Assembly (NCBI GenBank): GCA_024642205.1 | Contig: JAHEBQ010000064.1 | Span: 1-37,452, forward strand | Length of the DNA stretch: 37,452 nucleotides | Direction: 5' to 3' | Origin: Planctomycetaceae bacterium | GTDB taxonomy: Bacteria; Planctomycetota; Planctomycetia; Pirellulales; Pirellulaceae | Shown: positions 25,319-33,040 of the stretch, in pieces | How the letters are laid out: the number at the start of each line of letters is the position of its first letter | Numbering within the stretch: the first letter of the stretch is position 1 | Translations under genes and position numbers: made by a program | The notes under the pieces: model-generated | What the model saw: the letters and a program-made list of their open reading frames with translations, nothing else | Told to the model about the DNA's origin: nothing | Database searches by the model: none

Positions 25319-27046
25319 TCATCCTTTTGCTCGCAGCACTCTTCCCCGACTCTTGCCGGATTGCAGCAAACCGACTTCCATGGCGACGATTTGCATCAGG
25401 GACGGATCGTCAATCCGGGCGAATGTCGCACCAAGTGCGGTCATTCGAAATCGGAAACTGGTTTCCGCGTTTCTGGCATCGTACTGAGTCGTATTGGCGA
25501 GGATCCGGGCGGCGACGGGATCCGAAACCGAGAGTTTTGGCTGCGGCACCATCGGGGCGACAAAGATGACCCGGTGTCGAGCGGAAACAACAGATTTGAC
25601 CACATTTTCCACCGCTTCTTCACAATCCGGATCGAGCGGCTCAGGTGCGATGATGATAAATAGCTCATTGTCCTTCGCTCTGGATTTCGCTTCCTGCAGG
25701 ACGTCGCAGAGAAACATCGTCATGCGGAGGCTTTCCTCGTACCAACGGGCAGGATTCAACCAGGGTGGATCAAAGGTGACGTTCGTCGAACTGGCCACAA
25801 CCGAAAACCGCTGCACATAGCCCAGACACGCGGATCGCATCGCCCCATCGTCATACTGAAGTCGCGTTGAAGCTCCCGGTTCCAGCTTCAACAAATGCTC
25901 AAGAACAACGGCCAGGGAACGACGCAATTTGTCGATTCGCATTCGGGCCAGGCGAAACGAGCGACGCCGAACGGGGCCCTGGTTGTACTGTTCATCGAAC
26001 AGGTGAGGAAACCGTCGAGAACAATTGTCAAACACCAGCTTGATCAAATCGTCGATCAAGAAGTGCTCCAACGGCGGATTCGGATTGGAAGCAGCCAACA
26101 AATACTGCAACAACCGTGTCAACTGACGCTCACCGGAACCGTGATCGATTCGCATCGCGGTTTCCGATTTCAAAAGTATCGCGGCAACCGGATCGCGATC
26201 GGCCAGCAGCAGTTTTGCAATCGCCGCGCAGGACGTAATCGCCCGATCCGCCGCGGAAGAACCAGGACGTCCTTGAAACTGGTAAGCCGCCAGGTCAACC
26301 AGCATCGTAGCGCGAATGGGAACTTCGTTCTCAAACTCGCAGGTCATGAATTTTCCCAAACGCGCCGTCGGTTTCCAGGCGATGGTGCGCGGTGGATCAC
26401 CGACGCGGTAGTCGCGAATTCCCAGCAATTCCGAACTGACACCGGAACTTTTATGACGATGGTGACCGATGTGTCGCTGAAGGTTGTTGTGCTTCAAAAC
26501 CGAGACGGTTGTTTGAGGTCGAATCAGATACGGAAGAACGGTCGGTTCCTGGTTCAGTGCCACGAATTGTTCTGCCCGAAAGAACCCCCAATAGTCCGAA
26601 ATTTCCGCCTGGACACCGGGGAATGAGACCTGTCCACATATCGGTGTCGTCGTCGAGTATTCAATCAACCATTGGCGATCACGACCCGAATCAACAATCT
26701 GAAACGGTGTTCCTTGCTGAATCTCAAAAGTGTCAGGGACCATATCCTGAATCAAGATCCGGTAACCGCGTGTCACGTAGGACAAGCGACCCGACAAACA
26801 AATTTTGCAGGTCCGGTCGGTCACCATCGTTACATTCAAGTCTCCATGTCCATCGATCGTTCTGGCACATTCGAGCAGAACCTGCCTGGCCCCAAACCGG
26901 ACATGTTGAAAGAAAAGCCATTCCAGCCAGATCCAAATCAGCACGGCCAACGAGAACAGAGCCAACGATTCATGCCGGGACATGATCGACAACACCAACA
27001 TCCAAGTCGAGGTGGCCAGGATTAAACTGCTGCGGACAGTGAGCAT
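25319..27046 (-). CDS. DUF58 protein with vWA-like domain (MoxR partner)
   Basis: The protein has 575 residues. Two membrane segments lie at about 5-45, then a beta-rich outer domain. The DUF58 signature LLGIRDYRVGDPPRTIAWKP and ARLGKFMTCEFENE spans 208-241. The vWA-like domain that follows starts TMLVDLAAYQF. The usual metal-site DxSxS is replaced by DLAAY, so metal binding is probably lost or altered. Such proteins are thought to be substrates or partners of MoxR ATPases, and the MoxR gene lies 51 bp upstream on the same strand. There is a long insertion (about residues 320-430) between vWA strands. No ribosome site is obvious before the ATG. Confidence 0.88.
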   Translation of the reverse strand: MLTVRSSLILATSTWMLVLSIMSRHESLALFSLAVLIWIWLEWLFFQHVRFGARQVLLECARTIDGHGDLNVTMVTDRTCKICLSGRLSYVTRGYRILIQDMVPDTFEIQQGTPFQIVDSGRDRQWLIEYSTTTPICGQVSFPGVQAEISDYWGFFRAEQFVALNQEPTVLPYLIRPQTTVSVLKHNNLQRHIGHHRHKSSGVSSELLGIRDYRVGDPPRTIAWKPTARLGKFMTCEFENEVPIRATMLVDLAAYQFQGRPGSSAADRAITSCAAIAKLLLADRDPVAAILLKSETAMRIDHGSGERQLTRLLQYLLAASNPNPPLEHFLIDDLIKLVFDNCSRRFPHLFDEQYNQGPVRRRSFRLARMRIDKLRRSLAVVLEHLLKLEPGASTRLQYDDGAMRSACLGYVQRFSVVASSTNVTFDPPWLNPARWYEESLRMTMFLCDVLQEAKSRAKDNELFIIIAPEPLDPDCEEAVENVVKSVVSARHRVIFVAPMVPQPKLSVSDPVAARILANTTQYDARNAETSFRFRMTALGATFARIDDPSLMQIVAMEVGLLQSGKSRGRVLRAKG

Positions 27047-27097
27047 GAAACCACGATGGAGGAAATACGACTGCGAGAAAACACTACTAACTCGGAA

Positions 27098-28060
27098 TCA
27101 AACATCACGGACCGGGACGGAACGAATCACTTCACCAACAATCTCGGAGACGCTCCGTCCGGACAATTCTGCTTCCGGTCGGATAATGACCCGGTGTTCC
27201 AAAACTGCGGGTGCGATCGCCTGGACATCTTCGTGGGAAAAGAAATCTTTTCCGTATAACAACGCACGAGCTCGCGCGGCTCGGAGCATGTAGATGCCGG
27301 CTCGCGGACTTGCGCCCAACAAAACATCACGATGCAAGCGAGTTTCGCGAATCAGGTCGACCACATACTCTTTCATTTCCTTTTTTCCAAATACGTTACA
27401 GACAGATCGTTGAAGCTTCAGAATCTGTTCGGGTTCGCATAGCTGCTCCGTTTCGACCGGCGGAGACTCCTGCAATTCGAGCAGGTCGATTTCGCTGTCC
27501 CTGTCCGGATAACCGACATTGACGCGAAACAGGAAACGATCAAGTTGGGCTTCCGGCAACCGATAGACACCTTCCTGTTCCACCGGATTCTGGGTGGCCA
27601 ACACAATAAAGGGGTGCGGCAATCTGAGCGTTTCACCTTCGATCGTGACCTGGCTTTCCTGCATCGCTTCAAGCAATGCCGACTGCGTTCGAGCTGGTGC
27701 CCGATTGAGTTCATCGGCCAGCAACAGTTGGCAAAAAATAGGGCCAGCCTGAAGCACAAACCTGGAATTGGCCTGATCGAGAATTTTCGTCCCCGTCACA
27801 TCCGAAGGCAGCAAGTCAGGTGTAAATTGAATCCGGCGAAAATCCAGTCCCATCGCGGTAGCCAGCGTTCGACACAGAGTTGTCTTCGCGGTACCGGGCA
27901 CGCCCTCCAGAAGCACGTGGCCTTGTGCAATGGTTGCTATCAGTACCTGCTCGATGACAGATTCCAAATCGACAAGTGACTGACTCAGACTTGATAACAC
28001 GTCTTGTCGAAGTTGATTGGCTTCCTGGGCGACAGACTGGAGATTGATCGTGTTACTCAC
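27098..28060 (-). CDS. MoxR-family AAA+ ATPase
   Basis: The protein has 320 residues from a GTG at 28060, supported by GAGG 5-6 bases upstream. The AAA+ core is complete: Walker A GVPGTAKT (53-60), Walker B LLLADE (112-117), sensor 1 ATQNP (155-159) and the RLPEAQLDRF segment with the arginine finger. The C-terminal lid (GASPRAGIYMLRAARARALL) is typical of MoxR. Members are chaperone-like ATPases that mature or insert partners, often vWA proteins; here the DUF58 gene follows directly. The 115-bp gap before it suggests translation from the shared operon transcript. Confidence 0.94.
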   Translation of the reverse strand: MSNTINLQSVAQEANQLRQDVLSSLSQSLVDLESVIEQVLIATIAQGHVLLEGVPGTAKTTLCRTLATAMGLDFRRIQFTPDLLPSDVTGTKILDQANSRFVLQAGPIFCQLLLADELNRAPARTQSALLEAMQESQVTIEGETLRLPHPFIVLATQNPVEQEGVYRLPEAQLDRFLFRVNVGYPDRDSEIDLLELQESPPVETEQLCEPEQILKLQRSVCNVFGKKEMKEYVVDLIRETRLHRDVLLGASPRAGIYMLRAARARALLYGKDFFSHEDVQAIAPAVLEHRVIIRPEAELSGRSVSEIVGEVIRSVPVRDV

Positions 28061-28175
28061 GGGGGCCTCGGTTGGTTGTGTTTCGCAAGCTATTTTAGCA
28101 TCAAAGGTGTCGGTTGACTGCGGAGCGGGAGGTAGCGTCCCGCATTATCCCGGCATCACTTCCCTCATTCTGAAG

Positions 28176-29576
28176 TCAAGGTGAATTGACCATGGAATCC
28201 ACGACGGCGTAATGTGACGAAGTCTTTTCGGCGACCACTATTCGTGAATGGAAAAACTCCCGCCAGCCGAACAACTCCTGCTCAAGCTCCAACAAACGCT
28301 TCCGGGTCCAGTACGACTGGGGCTTCGACTTGAAATGGTTGCTGGCCTTGGCCATTGACCGGAAAATCAATTTCGATTCTGGATCATCTTCGAGGCCAAG
28401 GCCCAGCGGAAACTCCGGCCAGTCATTGTACCTTCGTTTGGCCAACTCGATGCAGATCGAGTCGAGCAAAACTCCAGCCGCCCACTGTCGTTCCTGGGCT
28501 TCATGCGATTTTCGACGCTTGTACTCCCGGCGTTTTTTCCGAGATGCGACGACACTGGCAGTTTCTCGAAGCATCTTCTTTTGCCACACGAACGCGATCA
28601 GGCAGGACAAACAAATTAGTCCGAAGAACAGGAAAATCAAAAAACGATTGAATTGAACCTGCGGAACCTTGTCCATCGTTTCGTGAATGAACTCGTTGAC
28701 CATGTCTTGATCCTCCAAAACGGTGGCAACCGAGTTTCCAAATTCAAGCATCGCTGTCGGTGGCAGGTTTTTCAGGGCTGCGATGACTTCCTCCGGAGAG
28801 GGAGGAGGAATCGATAACTCGATATCAGAGGGATCCAGCTGGGGCTGGACTTGGCCGTTGCAAATCAACAATATGTGTTTTCGATTCTCTCCCTTTAACC
28901 ACACCAGGGCCTGGTATGCAAACAGGTGATTGTCTTCATAGGCGATCATCTGATTGGTAAAAATCGATTGATCGGCAACCGCCAGCAACTTCCCGCCAAC
29001 TCGATTTTCAACCGATGCAATAAAAGCATTCGGGGGTGGCAAATCCCGCAGCGGTGGCAAGAATGCCATCGTCTCGGACCGTGCCGCCTTGAGCACGCCA
29101 GGACGATTGGAAACGATGGAATTTACGCCTTTGAGAGACGGATGCTGACGGATATCCCGGATCACAGGACAGTCCGGCAATCCACTGAAATAATCGACTT
29201 GATGTAATGCGGTGGCACTGTCGAATCTGAATTCAATTCCGGCGCGCGTTCCGGATCGCAAACGGAAAGGACGAGCACCCTGCTGATCGCTGGCCGCCAG
29301 AACAGCTCCGCCCCGTTCAAGGAATCGCTCCATCCCGTCGACCTGATTCAGGTCTCCAAGAACGACCAACACCGACTCCGACGGCGGATATTTCACAAAC
29401 TCCGTACCTTGAGTCTGTGCCAGTCCAACCGCATCGCAGATCAAATTGAAACCATGAAACCCTCGCTTCCACTGCGACTCGGTCATTCGTTCCTGGGCCG
29501 GGAGCGGACGGGGGGTGTTTACAGCAAACAGACATCCAATCGCCAGTAAACAGCGAAACAACCAGCGATGTGTCAT
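28176..29576 (-). CDS. DUF4350-like membrane protein
   Basis: The protein has 466 residues. Residues 1-28 are a signal peptide. A domain of the ThuA/GATase-like DUF4350 kind follows (SVLVVLGDLNQVDGMERFLERGGAVLAAS). Near residue 311-330 lies a single membrane segment, RFLIFLFFGLICLSCLIAFV, then a basic helix-rich cytoplasmic tail (KKRREYKRRK) to the end. DUF4350 proteins are usual neighbours of MoxR, DUF58 and DUF4129 in planctomycetes and actinobacteria. An upstream in-frame extension to 29675 overlaps the previous gene and is not used. The ATG is 7 bp after the DUF4129 stop, so translation is likely coupled. Confidence 0.78.
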   Translation of the reverse strand: MTHRWLFRCLLAIGCLFAVNTPRPLPAQERMTESQWKRGFHGFNLICDAVGLAQTQGTEFVKYPPSESVLVVLGDLNQVDGMERFLERGGAVLAASDQQGARPFRLRSGTRAGIEFRFDSATALHQVDYFSGLPDCPVIRDIRQHPSLKGVNSIVSNRPGVLKAARSETMAFLPPLRDLPPPNAFIASVENRVGGKLLAVADQSIFTNQMIAYEDNHLFAYQALVWLKGENRKHILLICNGQVQPQLDPSDIELSIPPPSPEEVIAALKNLPPTAMLEFGNSVATVLEDQDMVNEFIHETMDKVPQVQFNRFLIFLFFGLICLSCLIAFVWQKKMLRETASVVASRKKRREYKRRKSHEAQERQWAAGVLLDSICIELAKRRYNDWPEFPLGLGLEDDPESKLIFRSMAKASNHFKSKPQSYWTRKRLLELEQELFGWREFFHSRIVVAEKTSSHYAVVDSMVNSP

Positions 29577-29583
29577 GGGCACG

Positions 29584-31722
29584 TCAACCTTCCGTTCCGG
29601 GTGGCGGTGCGACGACTGATTTTTCAGCGAGCCTGGTAAGCTCCCGCAATGTAGTCTTGTATCTATCCTGTTCACTTTCGGTCAACGACACATCCATCCG
29701 CATGTATCGCGCACGAACATAGTCACTGATCATTTCACTGATCTTTGCACTGTACTCCGGTGCCTCGGCGCACAGAATGTTGTGAGCGTGCCTGGCATTC
29801 CACCACCTGGAGTCCGAGCCGAACTTGTTAACGATAAATTGGTCGACCGCATCAACCAGATCGTCCGAATATTGAATTTTGGATTTGCGGAACCGCTTGC
29901 CGAATTTTCTCGTTTTCGCTACCGCCGTCTCATCCATCGTTGCTTGACGCAACATCAAGTAAGCAAGAAAAACGACCAGCCCCAGGAGCGCGGCAAACGT
30001 GAATAGCTGCTTGACCTCCAGTTGCCGCAGTTGGGAAAGCGAATCCAACAGGTCGACACCCCCAGAGTCGTCAGAGGAAACAACATTCGTTCGTTCTGGC
30101 AGGTCACTGAAACGGCGGTTTGGCGTCGAGATATTTTCGGCTACATCCAAACCGGGCTCCGTCGGGCTCCGGCGTGACGGAGGATTTCTGAAGCTGGACC
30201 GCCAATCCGGTTCCGCAGTCCGCGGTTTGGCTGAAGCTTTCATGGTGCGATCGTGTCCGGCGGTGGACTTTTGAAACTGGTCGATGAATCTGTTAAACAT
30301 CGAGTCAACCGATCCCTGAGTTCCCACATTCTGTCCCAACGCGGATTGGGAGTCCAAACTTCGCTTTGCAGCTTCAACGAGCAATCGGTCAAATCGAGCC
30401 GTCAATCGCTCCTTTGGCGCCACCGAATCACGCTTGGATCCTGAAAGTGTTTCGCCAATACGATTCAGCCAATCGTCGTTAATCGGCGGCGATTCCCGGG
30501 AAACACCGTTGTCTGATTCCTTGAGAATATCATTCGGCAATTGCGAAGGAGTATTACGATTCCGGTATTGGGAATTGCCTTGTGGCACCGGTTCAGCGTC
30601 ATTTCCGTCACCTCGAAATCCTTTACCCTGTCCGACAAGTTCGCGCAATCTTGTTTCCCAATCAAACCGAGGACCGGTTTGATTTTGATCAGAATCATCG
30701 TTACTCGATCGAGTCGAACTGGATAAATCGGAGGCGGCAACAGAACCGTCCCGCCGCTCATTCGGGTCCGGGCTTTGTCGCGGTTGAGGGTTTCGATTCG
30801 TAATGTGCCGGGGGTCGTCAGACCGTGCCACGGGATTTGGCAAGTCGGAATCCCTGTGATCACTCGCACCCGGCGCCTCAAGTTCGTTGACAGGGCGATT
30901 GAGGTCGGAGAGATCTTCGTTCGGATCGGGAATCCCAGGATCGGCAACCTTCGAATCGCGAACAAGTTGGTCACGCTCCGGCCCGGTTGAAATAGACGCA
31001 TCCAATTTTGGCTCATCGGGGTTCAACGAATTTGAATTCGATCCACCGGTGTCCAACAGATCGGAATTCGGCCGATCCAACCCCGGCGAATTACGATTTG
31101 GCTCCAATGAACCCAATGGATGTTCTGAGAGAGGCGTCATCGCATCCGAAAGTTCGTTGGAATGACCCTCTTGCCGGCGCGTTCGCTCGATCGCCTTTTC
31201 CGTCGCTCGCCGAACCTGGTCCTTAAAGGACGAAAAATCGGATTGGCCTGAATTCGATAATGCCTTGAACTGTTCAGCCAGGTCGTCCTGAAGTTCGTCG
31301 GGAACACCGAACTGACTCATCAGCGCTTTGGAATCCGGCGAATCGATCCCGTGTTCTCCCAGGTACTTTTTCGCGAACCGCCATGCCTGTTCTTGTTGTT
31401 CCGGGGTCAGAGATGACAGAAATTCCCGACCTTTTTTCTCCAGCTCGTTCATTCCATTCGAACCCAGCGGTGCCTGAACTTCCTTTCTGGGCTGATAGGC
31501 CGACAGGATACGAAACAATTCTGCCGGTGTCGGCGAGCTAAACTCACGCTGAGATTGATCAAACCTCTGTGTCGCCAGCGCGGAAGAATTGATCGGACCA
31601 CCAGACAATAGTAGAACCAACAAACCAAGAAAACAGCGTCGCGGCTTGGACATGAAACATGGACGCAACGGTTGCCGAGAGGGCAATTTGCAAGCGATCC
31701 GGTTTAACATCTGGTTTTGCAT
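29584..31722 (-). CDS. DUF4129 protein with long disordered linker, first gene of the operon
   Basis: The protein has 712 residues from the ATG at 31722; the ATG at 31653 starts a cleaner signal peptide (MSKPRRCFLGLLVLLLSGG) and may be the real one. Residues about 60-180 form a soluble helical region with PEQQEQAWRFAKKYLGEHG. About 350 residues of Ser, Pro, Asn, Asp and Arg-rich disordered sequence follow. A membrane segment (LFTFAALLGLVVFLAYLML) is near residue 580. After it comes the DUF4129 domain, with KIQYSDDLVDAVDQFIVNKF, WWNARHAHNIL and LRELTRLAEKS. No function is known. As the first of six co-oriented genes it probably defines the operon. Confidence 0.75.
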   Translation of the reverse strand: MQNQMLNRIACKLPSRQPLRPCFMSKPRRCFLGLLVLLLSGGPINSSALATQRFDQSQREFSSPTPAELFRILSAYQPRKEVQAPLGSNGMNELEKKGREFLSSLTPEQQEQAWRFAKKYLGEHGIDSPDSKALMSQFGVPDELQDDLAEQFKALSNSGQSDFSSFKDQVRRATEKAIERTRRQEGHSNELSDAMTPLSEHPLGSLEPNRNSPGLDRPNSDLLDTGGSNSNSLNPDEPKLDASISTGPERDQLVRDSKVADPGIPDPNEDLSDLNRPVNELEAPGASDHRDSDLPNPVARSDDPRHITNRNPQPRQSPDPNERRDGSVAASDLSSSTRSSNDDSDQNQTGPRFDWETRLRELVGQGKGFRGDGNDAEPVPQGNSQYRNRNTPSQLPNDILKESDNGVSRESPPINDDWLNRIGETLSGSKRDSVAPKERLTARFDRLLVEAAKRSLDSQSALGQNVGTQGSVDSMFNRFIDQFQKSTAGHDRTMKASAKPRTAEPDWRSSFRNPPSRRSPTEPGLDVAENISTPNRRFSDLPERTNVVSSDDSGGVDLLDSLSQLRQLEVKQLFTFAALLGLVVFLAYLMLRQATMDETAVAKTRKFGKRFRKSKIQYSDDLVDAVDQFIVNKFGSDSRWWNARHAHNILCAEAPEYSAKISEMISDYVRARYMRMDVSLTESEQDRYKTTLRELTRLAEKSVVAPPPGTEG

Positions 31723-31801
31723 CAATGTGCCGACTGAAAGATCATGGCCGTCCGGTTAACGATAACCTCTGAAGTTCCAAACATCAGGTTTTCTAAATTA
31801 C

Positions 31802-31827
31802 TTTCTTCGAATCCGATTCCGAAGAAA
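31802..31827. promoter_or_regulatory. Dyad upstream of the DUF4129 operon
   Basis: TTTCTTCGAATC (31802-31813), one central C, then GATT-C-CGAAGAAA (31815-31827): 12-bp arms with a single one-base bulge. It lies 80 bp before the first ATG of the operon and 110 bp after the TerC gene stop. It could be an operator, or a terminator for TerC, although the T-run on the minus strand is poor. Confidence 0.45.
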
Positions 31828-31936
31828 ATGAAATGAGCGATTTGCATCACGTTAGACTCGCTGGAGTGACAGTGCCACTTCTATTTTGTCAGCGTGTTAT
31901 TTAATACGAAACCAAAACCCAAATCGACTAGTCTAA

Positions 31937-32770
31937 TTACTCGCTGGCCACCATTTCCTCAGGATGTTTCGTTCGAAGGGCAATATTCATTACCTCCACG
32001 ATCAGGGCAAAAAACATGGCAAAGTAAATGTATCCCTTATCCATGTGGGCTCCCACGCCTTCGGCAACCAGCATCACACCGATCAGGATCAAAAAGCTCA
32101 GTGCCAGCATTTTCAACGTCGGATGGCTTTCAACAAAACGACTAACCGGTTCCGCAAAAATCAACATGACAATCACAGCCAAAACGATCGAGGCAACCAT
32201 GACCCAGATATTCTCTACCATACCGACCGCCGTGATAACAGAATCCAGCGAAAACACTACATCGAGCAACGCAATCTGAACCAATACGCCCGCGAAAACT
32301 CGTCCCGCTGGCTTGACCTGGTGTTTTTCCACGTGCCCAAAATCGTCATGGATTTCGTAGACACTTTTTCCCACCAGGAACAATCCCCCCAAAAACAGGA
32401 TCAGGTCTTTCCAGGATACACCATTGGACTCATCAAAATGATCTCGGTTAACTTCTGCCAAAACCTCGGCCGAAAGATGTCCGGCCGTCGAAGTTTCCGT
32501 AACGCTCATTCGTTCGATTAGTGTCTGGGGAACTCCAATATCGGTTAAATGAAAAACCGGCGTTTGGAACTGCTTGCCGTTGACCAGATAGAACAGCGCG
32601 AACAGCAATAGTAATCGTGTTATCAATGCGAGTGCCAATCCCAACCGTCGCGCCAACGGTTGTTGGGACCGGGGGAGTTTTCCCGAAACAATGGTGATGA
32701 ACACGATATTGTCGATGCCCAGTACGATCTCCATCGCTGTCAGCGCAAGTAACGCGATTGCCAATTCCAT
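31937..32770 (-). CDS. TerC-family integral membrane protein
   Basis: The protein has 277 residues with about seven membrane segments. The family signs are LTAMEIVLGIDNIVFITIV near the N-terminus and its repeat IALLDVVFSLDSVITAVG in the second half. Both carry the acidic residues (GIDN, SLDS) thought to bind a metal or other cation. A long loop (about residues 75-120) lies between the halves. TerC proteins are linked to tellurite resistance and, in other bacteria, to manganese export or metal loading of exoenzymes. Which applies here is not known. It is on the same strand as the DUF4129 operon but separated by 214 bp. Confidence 0.92.
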   Translation of the reverse strand: MELAIALLALTAMEIVLGIDNIVFITIVSGKLPRSQQPLARRLGLALALITRLLLLFALFYLVNGKQFQTPVFHLTDIGVPQTLIERMSVTETSTAGHLSAEVLAEVNRDHFDESNGVSWKDLILFLGGLFLVGKSVYEIHDDFGHVEKHQVKPAGRVFAGVLVQIALLDVVFSLDSVITAVGMVENIWVMVASIVLAVIVMLIFAEPVSRFVESHPTLKMLALSFLILIGVMLVAEGVGAHMDKGYIYFAMFFALIVEVMNIALRTKHPEEMVASE

Positions 32771-32911
32771 CTAGTTTTTCCCGGTCGATTGCATCAGGTA
32801 TTTGAAAACCCTCAAATATAAGTTTTGCCGATTGCGTCCGCCACCTCGATCGCTGGATTCACGGCAGTTTGGAACCAAGTCGACACGGCCAATCCATATT
32901 CTATTGGTGCA

Positions 32912-32947
32912 TCGTCGGATCCAGTTTTCTTAAACTGGATCCGACGA
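32912..32947. repeat. Perfect 16-bp-arm hairpin
   Basis: TCGTCGGATCCAGTTT (32912-32927), loop TCTT, AAACTGGATCCGACGA (32932-32947). It has no T-run on either side. It lies 93 bp beyond the stop of the 977-residue gene and 141 bp before the TerC start, both on the minus strand. It may end or protect the upstream transcript. Confidence 0.8.
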
Positions 32948-33040
32948 CCTGCGGCCTCGCGTTTTGTTGTGGACCTGGCTGAAAAGTCGAATCGAATTGC
33001 GAACGGTTACCTTCCCGGCCCCGTCGTCAATGCAAAACAT

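Noticed and set aside
25895..26626. Plus-strand 243-codon frame inside the DUF58 gene
   Set aside because: Antisense shadow; the DUF58 motif lies on the other strand.
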